DNA from: Microbispora oryzae
GTDB lineage: Bacteria; Actinomycetota; Actinomycetes; Streptosporangiales; Streptosporangiaceae
Direction of reading: 5' to 3'
Assembly: GCF_017896165.1 (NCBI RefSeq)
Contig: NZ_JAFCNB010000006.1
Location: 124,001-188,000 of the forward strand
Length of the DNA stretch: 64,000 bases
Part shown: piece by piece, positions 29,874-38,284 of the stretch
How positions within the stretch are numbered: the first letter of the stretch is position 1
How the letters are laid out: the number at the start of each line of letters is the position of its first letter
Notes under the pieces: generated by a model
Seen by the model: only the letters and a program-made list of their open reading frames with translations
What the model was told of the DNA's origin: nothing
Databases searched by the model: none
Made by a program: the position numbers and the translations under genes

Positions 29874-30911
29874 TCAGACGTGGACCGTGGTGATCGGCAG
29901 CGACGAGTCGGCCGGGATCTCCAGCGTCGACGGCTCCACGCCGGCCGCCACCAGATCGGCGCCGAGCGCGGCCACCATCGCGCCGTTGTCGGTGCACAGG
30001 CCGGGCCGCGGCACGCGCAGCCGCACGCCCGCCGCGTCACAGCGCTCCTGGGCGAGCGCGCGGAGCCGGGAGTTCGCGGCCACTCCTCCGCCGATCAGCA
30101 GGTCGTCCACGCCGTAGCGCGCACACGCCTGCAGCGCCTTGCGGGTGAGCACGTCGACGACGGCCTCCTGGAACGACGCGGCGACGTCGGGCACCGGCAC
30201 CGGCTCGCCCGCCGCCTCGCGGGCCTCCACCCATCGGGCCACGGCGGTCTTCAGGCCGGAGAACGAGAAGTCGAGCGTCCCGTCGTCGTACTTGCCGCGC
30301 GGGAACCCGATGGCCGCGCCTGAGCCCTCCTTGGCCGCCCGGTCGATGTACGGCCCGCCGGGGAACGGCAGGCCGAGCACCCGCGCCACCTTGTCGAACG
30401 CCTCGCCCGCCGCGTCGTCCACGGTCGAGCCCAGCGACACGACGTCCCTGGCCACGTCGGGCACCAGCAGCAGCGACGAGTGGCCGCCGCTGACCAGCAG
30501 CGCGATCGCGGGCTTCGGCAGCGGGCCGTGTTCGAGCTGGTCGACGGCCACGTGGGCGGCGAGGTGGTTGACCCCGTAGAGCGGCACCCCCAGGCCCATC
30601 GCGTACGCCTTGGCGGCGGCGACGCCGACCAGCAGGGCCCCGGCCAGGCCCGGACCCGCCGTGACGGCGACCGCGTCGATGTCGGACAGCCGCAGCCCGG
30701 CCGCGGCGAGCGCCCCCTCCACGGTCGGCGACATGGCCTCCAGGTGGGCCCGCGAGGCCACCTCGGGCACCACGCCCCCAAACCTGGCGTGCTCGTCCAT
30801 GCTGGAGGCGATCGTGTTCGCCAGCATGGTGTGGCCGCGGACGATGCCCACACCGGTCTCGTCGCAGGACGTCTCGATGCCCAGGACGATCGGCTCGTCT
30901 GACGTGCTCAT
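29874..30911 (-). CDS. tsaD: tRNA N6-adenosine threonylcarbamoyltransferase TsaD
   Basis: TsaD moves threonylcarbamoyl from TC-AMP to A37 of ANN-decoding tRNAs, forming t6A, in a complex with TsaB and TsaE. The 345-residue protein has the ASKHA fold: [16 protein letters not shown] at the start, the metal ligands H116 and H120 in GVNHLAAHV, and [13 protein letters not shown] in the nucleotide lobe. The ATG follows GAGGAG at 3-4 nt. It is the last gene of the tsaB-rimI-tsaD group, all on the minus strand. Confidence 0.97.
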   Translation of the reverse strand: MSTSDEPIVLGIETSCDETGVGIVRGHTMLANTIASSMDEHARFGGVVPEVASRAHLEAMSPTVEGALAAAGLRLSDIDAVAVTAGPGLAGALLVGVAAAKAYAMGLGVPLYGVNHLAAHVAVDQLEHGPLPKPAIALLVSGGHSSLLLVPDVARDVVSLGSTVDDAAGEAFDKVARVLGLPFPGGPYIDRAAKEGSGAAIGFPRGKYDDGTLDFSFSGLKTAVARWVEAREAAGEPVPVPDVAASFQEAVVDVLTRKALQACARYGVDDLLIGGGVAANSRLRALAQERCDAAGVRLRVPRPGLCTDNGAMVAALGADLVAAGVEPSTLEIPADSSLPITTVHV

Positions 30912-30993
30912 GTCTCCTCCTCGCCTGGCCGCCCCGAGCGGGGACCGGTCGCGGGCCACGGGCCGGGCGTGTCCCGCCCCTGCCGTCGCCCGC

Positions 30994-31467
30994 TCATCGG
31001 CCGTCCCGCTCTCCGAGCTCCTTCACCATGGTGATCGCGTCCGTGCCGTCGTCGTAGTAGCGTCGCCGGACGCCGAGCCGGACGAACCCGAACCTCTCGT
31101 ACATCGCCTGCGCGGGCGGGTTGTCGGCCCGCACCTCCAGGAACACCGAGCTCGCCCCGCGCCGGACGGCCTCGGCGAGCAGCTCGTCCATCAGCGCCGC
31201 CCCGATCCCCGCGCGGCGGTGCCCGGCCAGGACGGCGATCGTCTGCACGTCGGCCTGGTCGGCTGCGACGGCCAGCCCCGCGTAGCCCACGATCGTCCCG
31301 TCGATCTCCGCCACGACGTAGTGGCGGGTGCGCGGCTGGTCGCGCAGCTCGCCGCGCATCATCGCCTCGCTCCAGGCGTCGGCCGGGAACGTCGCGCGCT
31401 CGATCTCCATCACGGTCGGCAGGTCGTCGCGCGTCATCTGGCGGAGCTCGGCTCGCGCCATCGTCAC
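30994..31467 (-). CDS. rimI: Ribosomal protein S18-alanine N-acetyltransferase RimI
   Basis: RimI acetylates the N-terminus of ribosomal protein S18 and perhaps other proteins. The 157-residue GNAT domain has the acetyl-CoA motif [19 protein letters not shown] and the typical RimI end [20 protein letters not shown] and RRRYY. The GTG overlaps the tsaB stop as GTGA, so they are coupled; an ATG two codons downstream is the alternative start. Its place between tsaB and tsaD is the classical actinobacterial order. Confidence 0.95.
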   Translation of the reverse strand: MTMARAELRQMTRDDLPTVMEIERATFPADAWSEAMMRGELRDQPRTRHYVVAEIDGTIVGYAGLAVAADQADVQTIAVLAGHRRAGIGAALMDELLAEAVRRGASSVFLEVRADNPPAQAMYERFGFVRLGVRRRYYDDGTDAITMVKELGERDGR

Positions 31468-32186
31468 GCCGTGACCCGCTTCGGCGCCCCGGGCACCTGG
31501 GCGTCAGGACGACGCAGGTAGATCGGCCGGGCGGGGCCCAGCACGCCCAGTCCGGACGCCTTCTCGACCGAGTCGACGCGGCCCTCCGGCACCCGGGCGA
31601 TCTCGGCGACCTCTCCGGCCGACAGCGGCGCGAGGTGCTCGGCCGCGAGCGCGGCCATGGCCCCGGCCGAGGGATGCTCCGGGCCGGTGACGCGGCCGGC
31701 GCCGATCGTCTCCGCGTACATCCGGCCGCCCGCCCCCACCACGGGCAGCTCGCCCGGCAGGTCCTGCGGCCGGTCGACCCGCGGGCCGTCGAGCCGGGTG
31801 CGCCGGTCGCCGTACCTGGCCCAGAAGACCTCCTTGCGGCGGGCGTCGGTGGCGACGAGGAACGGGCCGTCCGTCTCGGCGGCGTAGGCGAGCGCGTCGA
31901 GGGTGCAGACGCCGAGCGCGGGCACCCCGGCCGTGGACGCGAGCGCGGTGGCGGTCATCAGGCCCACCCGGAGGCCGGTGTACGGCCCCGGCCCGGTGCC
32001 CGCCACGATCGCGGTGACGTCGCCAAGCTCGGCGCCCGCGGCTCGCAGCACCTGCTGGACGGCGGGGGCGAGCAGTTCGCCGTGGCGGCGGGCGTCGATC
32101 GTCGTCGACTCGGCGATCACCCGGGCGCCGTCGTGGAGCGCCGCCGTGACGGCGGGCGTGGCGGTGTCGAAGGCCAGAACAAGCAC
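31464..32186 (-). CDS. tsaB: tRNA t6A modification protein TsaB
   Basis: TsaB is the inactive ASKHA partner that dimerises with TsaD to make t6A. The 240-residue protein begins VLVLAFDTATPAVTAALHDG and carries GTGPGPYTGLRVGLMTATAL, a hallmark. The start is uncertain: GTG at 32186 matches the family N-terminus but has no ribosome site; a longer start at 32228 is less likely. It overlaps rimI by 4 nt and follows the sortase gene by 57 nt. Confidence 0.94.
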   Translation of the reverse strand: MLVLAFDTATPAVTAALHDGARVIAESTTIDARRHGELLAPAVQQVLRAAGAELGDVTAIVAGTGPGPYTGLRVGLMTATALASTAGVPALGVCTLDALAYAAETDGPFLVATDARRKEVFWARYGDRRTRLDGPRVDRPQDLPGELPVVGAGGRMYAETIGAGRVTGPEHPSAGAMAALAAEHLAPLSAGEVAEIARVPEGRVDSVEKASGLGVLGPARPIYLRRPDAQVPGAPKRVTA

Positions 32187-32243
32187 GGACGTCAAGCGTA
32201 GTCGCTGCGCGGCGGGCCGGATCCGCATCCGGGCCTGACGGCG

Positions 32244-32792
32244 TCAGGCGGCGGGTGAGGCGTAGACGATGATGTTGTCCTTGTACTCGTGCCGGGCCCA
32301 GTCGAAGGCGCCGCCGCACGTGATCAGCCGCAGCCCGTCCTCGGCGTAGACGCGCTCGGCCGGGAAGTCGTCCTTCGGGATCCGCTCAACGGAGTCGACC
32401 TCGTAACTCGCCGTTCTGCCGTCGCTGCGCACCACCTTGACCAGGGCGCCCTTGTGGAGCTCGCGCAGGTGGTAGAAGACGGCCGGCGCGGTCTTCGTGT
32501 CGACGTGGCCGATGATCACCGATGCCCCGGGGTCTCCGGGCACGGCGCTGCCGGTGTACCACCCGGCCGTGGACGGCTTGTCGAACGGCGGCAGCTCGAC
32601 GTCGCCGTCGTCCGACAGGCCGAGCTTCATGAGCGGCGCCTTGAGATCGAGCGACGGGATGTCGATGCGCTCGGGCACCACGGACGACGGTCCGGAGGAC
32701 GGCTCCCGGTCGCGCCCGGTCCCGGTCGTGGCCGCGAGGGCGAGCCCGGTCACGATCCCGGCGATCACCACCCACCGGGAGGAAACTCCCAA
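32244..32792 (-). CDS. Class F sortase
   Basis: The sortase is a small transpeptidase of 182 residues, with an N-terminal membrane anchor (VVIAGIVTGLALA, residues 8-20). The extracytoplasmic catalytic domain carries His96 (IIGHVD), Cys159 (LRLITCGGAFD) and a likely Arg167 (DWARHEY). Such enzymes cut a C-terminal LPxTG-like signal and attach proteins to wall or other acceptors. The start is a TTG 2 nt after the stop of the preceding gene, with GGAG upstream. The preceding gene encodes a secreted protein with an LPTG-hydrophobic-Arg tail, its probable substrate. The pair interrupts the t6A gene series. Confidence 0.85.
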   Translation of the reverse strand: MGVSSRWVVIAGIVTGLALAATTGTGRDREPSSGPSSVVPERIDIPSLDLKAPLMKLGLSDDGDVELPPFDKPSTAGWYTGSAVPGDPGASVIIGHVDTKTAPAVFYHLRELHKGALVKVVRSDGRTASYEVDSVERIPKDDFPAERVYAEDGLRLITCGGAFDWARHEYKDNIIVYASPAA

Positions 32793-32794
32793 GG

Positions 32795-33424
32795 TCAGGC
32801 TCCGGAGCGCCTGCGGACCACGGCGACGCCGGCGCCGACGGCGGCCAGGAAGGCAACGAAGGCGACGCCCGTCGGCAGGCCGCCCTTGTCCTCGGGGCCG
32901 CCCGCGGCGGTGCCGCCGCCCCCGGCGTGGGGGGCGCGGGTGGGGAAGCCGGTGTGCGCGGAGCCGGCGGCGACGATGCGGAATCCGGCGCTGCCGACGT
33001 CGTTGGTGGCCTCGCAGCGCACCTGGACCCGGTAGCCGCCCGGCTTGGCGTCCGCGCGGATGGTCGCCCCACCGGTGACCTCGGGCACCGCGGGCGTCGG
33101 GGTCGCTCCCCCGCCCTGCCGGGGCACCAGCGTGACCAGCCCGGTGAACGCGTCGGAGCGCGCCGTCGCCCGGTATTCGGGGCCGCCCTGCGAGAGCGGG
33201 CAGCGGGCGGTGACGTGCACGGTCCTGGTCGCCCCACCCGTGACCTTCGCGGGGTCGACCTCGACGTGGATGTCCTGCCGGGAGACGCTCACCACCGGCG
33301 TGGGCAGGCCCGGTGTCAGCGTGATCGTGGGGCTGGCCCCGGCTCCGGTCTCGGCCGAGGCGGAGCATCCGACCGCGCCCGCCAGAACGGCTCCCGCGAT
33401 GGCGACCTGCGTGACCCTGCCCAT
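32795..33424 (-). CDS. Secreted protein with lipobox and LPTG-type C-terminal sorting-like tail
   Basis: The 209-residue protein has an N-terminal signal ending in AGAVGC (Cys20), which looks like a lipobox. Its beta-rich middle (50-155) has two cysteines (75, 137) likely paired and repeated immunoglobulin-like strands. The C-terminus is LPTG (183-186), a hydrophobic stretch (187-203) and RRR. The tail resembles a sortase signal and the sortase gene follows directly. Two possible anchors, lipid and sortase, are unusual in one protein; one may be non-functional. No ligand or family is recognised. The ATG at 33424 follows a purine-rich GGGAGAGGG. Confidence 0.7.
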   Translation of the reverse strand: MGRVTQVAIAGAVLAGAVGCSASAETGAGASPTITLTPGLPTPVVSVSRQDIHVEVDPAKVTGGATRTVHVTARCPLSQGGPEYRATARSDAFTGLVTLVPRQGGGATPTPAVPEVTGGATIRADAKPGGYRVQVRCEATNDVGSAGFRIVAAGSAHTGFPTRAPHAGGGGTAAGGPEDKGGLPTGVAFVAFLAAVGAGVAVVRRRSGA

Positions 33425-33538
33425 CGGCCCACCCTCTCCCACCACCGGATCATCTACCCAGAAAATCTATGCCAACCCATGGCGAAGGATCTTCTTTTCG
33501 CGGTGATCGGTATCAAGCAGGACGGGCTTCGGAAAGCC

Positions 33539-34033
33539 TCAGGAGGCGGACCAGCGGGGGCCGACACCGGTCAGCCGGATGATCCGTTCCTCGCCGGCGG
33601 CCCCGCGCTCGACGCGGACCTCCAGCCGGTCGTCGGACAGCCCCTCGACGAGCCCCTCGCCCCATTCGACGACCGTGACCGACTCCTCCAGGGACGCGTC
33701 GAGGTCGAGGTCGTCGACCTCCAGGGTGCCGCCGAGGCGGTAGGCGTCCGCGTGGACCAGCGCGGGACCGCCCGTCAGCGACGGGTGCACCCGGGCGATC
33801 ACGAAGGTGGGCGAGGTGATCGGCCCGCGGACCTTCAGTCCCTCGGCGATGCCCTGCACCAGGGTGGTCTTCCCCGCGCCCAGGGGCCCGGTGAGGACCA
33901 CCAGGTCGCCGGGGCGCAGCAGGGCGGCCAGGCGGGCGCCCAGCTCACGCGTCCGGTCCGCGTCCCCGGCCCGGTACTCCCGCGCTCCGGCCCCGATCCG
34001 GAGCTCGGTGCCCGCGTTGGTCGTCTCGCTCAA
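33539..34033 (-). CDS. tsaE: tRNA t6A biosynthesis ATPase TsaE
   Basis: TsaE is the P-loop ATPase that regulates the TsaB-TsaD complex in t6A synthesis. The 164-residue protein has the Walker A motif LTGPLGAGKTTLVQGIAEGL and a Walker-B-like LVHADAYRLGG, then VTVVEWGE, the family signature. The TTG start overlaps the hydrolase stop as TTGA, with GGAGG 5 nt upstream, so translation is coupled. Confidence 0.95.
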   Translation of the reverse strand: MSETTNAGTELRIGAGAREYRAGDADRTRELGARLAALLRPGDLVVLTGPLGAGKTTLVQGIAEGLKVRGPITSPTFVIARVHPSLTGGPALVHADAYRLGGTLEVDDLDLDASLEESVTVVEWGEGLVEGLSDDRLEVRVERGAAGEERIIRLTGVGPRWSAS

Positions 34034-35082
34034 AGGTCCTCCCGCTCGGCCCGGTTCAGCAGTTCGCGCAGCGCCTCGTTCACCGTATCCGGCTGTTCCA
34101 GCTGGACCAGGTGGGATGTCCCGGGCACGGTGGTGAGCTCCGCGGTGGGTACGGCGGCCGCGATGGCCCTGCTGTGGTCGAGCGGGGTCAGCCAGTCGCG
34201 CTCGCCCACGATGATCGCCGTGGGGACCTTGTTGAGGACGTCCAGCGAGGTCAGTTTGTCGTGTGTCATCAGCGCCGGGTAGAAGTCGGCGATCACCCGG
34301 GACGGCGTCGCCCTGATCATCGACTCGACGAAGTCGACCAGGGTGGGGCTCACGTTCTTCGAGTCGCCGAAGCCCAGCAGGCGGAGCGCCAGGAACGACA
34401 GGTCGGTGCCGGCCTCGCGGCCCCGGTCGACCAGCGTCCCGCCCCGGCGCATCACCGACACCGCGGACGGCACGGCGAGGTGGACGACCTTGGACAGCAG
34501 GGCGGGCAGCCCGAGGGTGACCTCGGCCAGCTTGCCGGCGGTGGTCGAGATCAGCGACACACCGCGGATCTTGTCGCCGAACAGCTCGGGCCGCTGCTCG
34601 GCCAGCGCCATGATCGTCATGCCGCCCATGGAATGGCCGACCACCACGCACGGGCCGGGCACGAGCTCGTCGATCACGAGCCCGAGGTCCTGGCCGAGCC
34701 GCTCAATCGAGCAGTCGACGCCCTCGACCCGGGCCGACGCGCCGTGGCAGCGCTGGTCCCACAGCACCAGCCGGAAGTTCTCACGCAGGTCACGCCGCTG
34801 GTAGTGCCAGGAGTCCAGGGAGAGGCAGTATCCGTGGCAGAGCACCACGGTCAGCGGCGCGTCCTCGTCGCCGTCGACCTCGGCGTGGATCGACACGCCG
34901 TCCGAGGTCGTCAGCGTCACCGGCCGTCCCCTGAACTCGCCGAAGGGCTCGCTCGCCTCGAGGTCGGGACGCAGCCTGATGCGGCCCACGGCGTATCTCT
35001 TGGCGAGCGTGGCGGCCGCCACTCCCGCCGACGCCGCGCCGACCACCGCACCGGCGACCCCGACCCTGCGACGTGTGCTCAT
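34030..35082 (-). CDS. Alpha/beta hydrolase
   Basis: The 350-residue protein has an N-terminal hydrophobic segment (VGVAGAVVGAASAGVAAATL, residues 8-27) that may anchor or export it. The alpha/beta-hydrolase domain shows the oxyanion HGY (VVLCHGYCLSLDSWHYQ), the nucleophile elbow VVVGHSMGG and the late His in TSHLVQLE. Substrate unknown; esters or lipids are likely. The ATG follows GAGGAGGG. It lies between alr and tsaE in the same operon, as in many actinomycetes. Confidence 0.88.
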   Translation of the reverse strand: MSTRRRVGVAGAVVGAASAGVAAATLAKRYAVGRIRLRPDLEASEPFGEFRGRPVTLTTSDGVSIHAEVDGDEDAPLTVVLCHGYCLSLDSWHYQRRDLRENFRLVLWDQRCHGASARVEGVDCSIERLGQDLGLVIDELVPGPCVVVGHSMGGMTIMALAEQRPELFGDKIRGVSLISTTAGKLAEVTLGLPALLSKVVHLAVPSAVSVMRRGGTLVDRGREAGTDLSFLALRLLGFGDSKNVSPTLVDFVESMIRATPSRVIADFYPALMTHDKLTSLDVLNKVPTAIIVGERDWLTPLDHSRAIAAAVPTAELTTVPGTSHLVQLEQPDTVNEALRELLNRAEREDL

Positions 35083-35106
35083 TCCTGCCCTCCTCGCAAC
35101 CGCGGC

Positions 35107-36252
35107 TCAGCGCCCGTCCGTGTGGACGCGGGGCACGCGGGACCCGATCCTGGTCACGATCTCATGAGTAAGAGTGCCCAGGGAATCCGCCCATTCCTGA
35201 CAGGTGGGCTCTCCGTCGTCACCAGGTCCGAACAGGATCACCTCGTCCCCCGCCTCCGCCCGGTCGTCGCCCAGGTCGATCACGAACTGGTCCATGCACA
35301 CACGACCGGCGATCGGCCGGCGCCGCCCGCCCGCCAGCACCTCCACCCGGCCGGTCGCGTGCCGCAGCACGCCGTCCGCATACCCGAGGGGAACGAGACC
35401 AAGCCTGGTCTCCCGTTCCGTGACGTAGAGGTGACCGTAGGACACCCCGGAACCGGCCGGAACCCGCTTGACCTGCGCGAGCCTCGCCGCGAGCGTCATG
35501 GCCGGGCGCAGCCCGAAGCCGCCCAGCTCGGGGACGGGGCTCAGGCCGTAGACGGCGATGCCGCAGCGCACCATGTCATATCTCGCCTGGGGCAGCGTCA
35601 CGGTGGCGGCCGAGTTGGCGAGGTGCCGTACGGCGTCGCTCGGCACGCCGGCCTTGTCGGCGACCGACAGCGCCTCGTCGAAGACCGCGAGCTGGACCTG
35701 GACGGAGGGGTGGCCGGGGATGTCGGCGCAGGCGAAGTGCGACCACAGGCCGGTGATCTCGACCGCGCCGGTGGCCCGGGCGGCCAGCGCGTGATCGACG
35801 AGCCGGGGCCAGTCCTCGATGGGGCAGCCGCCGCGCGACATCCCGGTGTCGATCTCAAGGTGGAGGCCGGCCGGGCGGCCGGCCCGCCGCGCGGCCGCGG
35901 CGATCTCGTCGACCAGCTCGGGCGTCCCGGCCGACAGCTCCACGCCCTGTCGCGCCGCCTCCTCCAGCGGCTCGCCGGGCGTGATGATCCAGGACAGGAC
36001 CGGAGCGTCGATCCCGGCCTCCCGCAGGGCCAGCGCCTCGCGGACGAACGCCGTGCCGAGTCTCGTCGCCCCACCCTCAAGGGCGGCCCGCGCCACGGGC
36101 ACGAGGCCGTGGCCGTACCCGTCGGCCTTGACGGCGACCATCATCTCCGCGCCGGGGGCGTGCCCGGCGAGCAGCCGGACGTTGTGCCGGATCGCGGCGA
36201 GGTCCACGCGCGCCTCGGCGGGGGTCTCCGGGCGGTCTGACGATGAACTCAT
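35107..36252 (-). CDS. alr: Alanine racemase
   Basis: Alr is a pyridoxal-phosphate enzyme that makes D-alanine for peptidoglycan and possibly teichoic acids. The 381-residue protein carries the PLP lysine K42 in VAVKADGYGHG, the second catalytic Tyr in SGVSYGHLYVT, and the C-terminal barrel-cap residues CMDQFVIDL. It belongs to the acpS-nnrDE-alr-hydrolase-tsaE series with gaps of 18-24 nt. The ATG has no strong ribosome site. Confidence 0.97.
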   Translation of the reverse strand: MSSSSDRPETPAEARVDLAAIRHNVRLLAGHAPGAEMMVAVKADGYGHGLVPVARAALEGGATRLGTAFVREALALREAGIDAPVLSWIITPGEPLEEAARQGVELSAGTPELVDEIAAAARRAGRPAGLHLEIDTGMSRGGCPIEDWPRLVDHALAARATGAVEITGLWSHFACADIPGHPSVQVQLAVFDEALSVADKAGVPSDAVRHLANSAATVTLPQARYDMVRCGIAVYGLSPVPELGGFGLRPAMTLAARLAQVKRVPAGSGVSYGHLYVTERETRLGLVPLGYADGVLRHATGRVEVLAGGRRRPIAGRVCMDQFVIDLGDDRAEAGDEVILFGPGDDGEPTCQEWADSLGTLTHEIVTRIGSRVPRVHTDGR

Positions 36253-36275
36253 CTGTCCAGTGTGTCAAACGCCCG

Positions 36276-37850
36276 TCACTGCCCGGGACCGATCGACGCC
36301 CATGTCAGGGCCCTGATGGCGGCCGGCAGCGCCAGGGCCACGTCCAGCGCGGCGATCGGCGCCCGCCCGCGGCCGTCCGGGCCGCCCCCGGCCGCGTCGC
36401 GGCCGGCCAGCCCGTGGAGGTACGCGGCACAGGCGGCGGCGTCGTAGCAGGACAGCCCGCCCGCCAGGAGTGCCCCGGCGATACCGGACAGCACGTCGCC
36501 GGTGCCGCCGGTGGCGAGCCACGGCGTGCCCGTGGTGTTCGCCCGCACCGGGTGGCCGTTCTCCGCGATGACCGTGGTGGAGCCCTTGAGCAGCACGGTC
36601 GCGCCAAGCTCGGCCGCGGCGCGCCGGACGTGCTCCAGCCGCCCGGCCTCGATCTCCGCGCGCGGGACGCCCAGCAGCCGGGACAGCTCGCCCGCGTGCG
36701 GCGTCAGCAGCGTGGGAGCCGTCCGGCGCAGCAGCGCCCGGTCCCCCGCGACAAGGGAGAGCCCGTCGGCGTCCACGAGGACGGGGACGTCCTCGGCGAG
36801 CACGGCGCGGGCGAGCGCGTGCGCCCGCGCGTCCGTCCCCAGCCCGGGGCCGAGGACCCAGGCCTGGACCCGCCCGACCTCGCGGAGCGGGTCGTCCGAG
36901 CCGTCTGACCCCTGTGCTTGTGAGGCTTGTGAGGCGTCCGAGCTCTCCGCGCCGTCGCGCAGGACGGTCGTGACCGCCTCCGGCCAGCGGGCGCGCACAT
37001 AGCGGACCGGCTCGGCCGAGCTGACGAAGCGCACCATTCCGGCGCCCGCCCGGACGGCCCCGCCGACCGACAGCACGGCCGCGCCGGTGTATCTGTCGCT
37101 TCCCGCGGCGATCCCGACGACGCCCCTGCGGTATTTGTCGCTCTCGACTCCCGCCTGGGGCAGCAACCGCACGACGTCGTCGCCGGTCAGCGCCTCGACG
37201 TCCGGCCCCGGCAGGTACGGCCCGAGGCCGATGTCCACCAGCTCGACGGCTCCGGCGCGCTCCGCACCCGGGTCGATCAGCAGGCCGTTCTTGTACGCGC
37301 CGAAGGTCACGGTGACCTGGGCCCGGACCGCCGCGCCCGCCACCTCGCCGGTGCCCGCGTCGACCCCGCTCGGCACGTCGACCGCCACGACCAGCCCCCG
37401 GGTGTCCGCCGCGAGCCCGGCGAGCGTGCCGTAGGGCTCCCGGAGCGCTCCGCTGCCGCCGATGCCGACCAGGCCGTCGAGGACCAGGTCGGCCTCGCGG
37501 ACGAGATCCGCGGCCCGATCCTCGGCGAAGGCGCCCGCCCGGCCGCCCGCGGCCAGCAGCGCGGCCAGGCCGCCCTCGTGGGTGCGCGAACCGGCCAGGA
37601 CGGCCGACACCCCGGCCCCCCGCCGGGCCAGCCGCGCCCCGGCGTACAGGGCGTCGCCGCCGTTGTCTCCGCTACCGGCCAGGATGACGACGCGAGAGCC
37701 GTAAACGGAGCCGTGGACACCGGTGAGCAGCCGCGCGCACACGGCGGCCAGTCCGGCGGCGGCCCTGCTCATGAGCGTCCCCTCGGGCAGCGTGGCCATG
37801 AGGGCGCGCTCGGCGGTCCGGATCTGGTCGGAGGTGTAGGCGGTCCGCAT
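36276..37850 (-). CDS. nnrD: Bifunctional NAD(P)H-hydrate epimerase / ADP-dependent dehydratase
   Basis: This 524-residue fusion repairs damaged NAD(P)H. The N-terminal part (1-215) is the YjeF-N/NnrE epimerase (VVILAGSGDNGGDALYAGARL; VVAVDVPSGVDAGTG). The C-terminal part (about 235-510) is the carbohydrate-kinase-like NnrD dehydratase (LTPHAGELSRLLG, WLATGGTGDVLSGIAGALLA). A low-complexity Ser/Asp insert near 295-318 is variable. Order and spacing with alr match other actinomycetes. Confidence 0.96.
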   Translation of the reverse strand: MRTAYTSDQIRTAERALMATLPEGTLMSRAAAGLAAVCARLLTGVHGSVYGSRVVILAGSGDNGGDALYAGARLARRGAGVSAVLAGSRTHEGGLAALLAAGGRAGAFAEDRAADLVREADLVLDGLVGIGGSGALREPYGTLAGLAADTRGLVVAVDVPSGVDAGTGEVAGAAVRAQVTVTFGAYKNGLLIDPGAERAGAVELVDIGLGPYLPGPDVEALTGDDVVRLLPQAGVESDKYRRGVVGIAAGSDRYTGAAVLSVGGAVRAGAGMVRFVSSAEPVRYVRARWPEAVTTVLRDGAESSDASQASQAQGSDGSDDPLREVGRVQAWVLGPGLGTDARAHALARAVLAEDVPVLVDADGLSLVAGDRALLRRTAPTLLTPHAGELSRLLGVPRAEIEAGRLEHVRRAAAELGATVLLKGSTTVIAENGHPVRANTTGTPWLATGGTGDVLSGIAGALLAGGLSCYDAAACAAYLHGLAGRDAAGGGPDGRGRAPIAALDVALALPAAIRALTWASIGPGQ

Positions 37851-37868
37851 GGTCCGACCGTAGCCGCG

Positions 37869-38222
37869 TCACCCGGATTCGGCGACGACGAAGGCCATCG
37901 CCACACCCGCGTCGTGCGAGAGGGAGACGTGCCACCGGGCCACTCCGAGCTCACGGGCGCGCTCGGCCGCCCGGCCGGTGACGCGCAGCGAGGGCCCGCC
38001 GTCCGCGCCGGTGACGACCTCGGCGTCGAGGTGGCGCAGGCCGGGCGGGGCGCCGAGGGCCTTGGCCACTGCCTCCTTGGCGGCGAACCGCGCGGCCAGG
38101 GAGTGGGCCGGGAGCCCGGCCTCCGCCTCGGTGAAAAGCCGGGCGCGCAGTGTGGGGGTCCGGTCCAGCGCCGCCCCGAGGCGCGCCACGTCGACCACGT
38201 CCACGCCGATGCCCAGGATCAC
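37869..38222 (-). CDS. acpS: Holo-[acyl-carrier-protein] synthase
   Basis: AcpS moves phosphopantetheine from CoA to acyl carrier proteins. The 117-residue length is typical, with the metal motif GIGVDVVDV and [12 protein letters not shown], and a C-terminal [13 protein letters not shown]. It opens the minus-strand alr/t6A operon and is divergent from an SDR gene. A TAGCCT box lies 6 nt before its GTG, suggesting a leaderless transcript. Confidence 0.96.
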   Translation of the reverse strand: MILGIGVDVVDVARLGAALDRTPTLRARLFTEAEAGLPAHSLAARFAAKEAVAKALGAPPGLRHLDAEVVTGADGGPSLRVTGRAAERARELGVARWHVSLSHDAGVAMAFVVAESG

Positions 38223-38228
38223 CCGCTC

Positions 38229-38234
38229 AGGCTA
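38229..38234 (-). promoter_or_regulatory. -10 box of a probable leaderless acpS transcript
   Basis: TAGCCT on the minus strand, 6 nt before the acpS GTG. It faces the TAATTT box of the divergent SDR gene 37 nt away. Confidence 0.45.
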
Positions 38235-38271
38235 CTGACCGGCGGCCTCCTCCGCCGGGCCGCCGGTGGGG

Positions 38272-38277
38272 TAATTT
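38272..38277 (+). promoter_or_regulatory. -10 box of a probable leaderless transcript (SDR gene)
   Basis: TAATTT, 7 nt before the GTG, supports that start and a transcript without a leader. Confidence 0.45.
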
Positions 38278-38284
38278 GAGCGCC

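Noticed and set aside
32792-33368. N-terminal extension of the sortase
   Set aside because: It is another frame of the preceding secreted-protein gene. The TTG just after that gene's stop fits the membrane anchor position.
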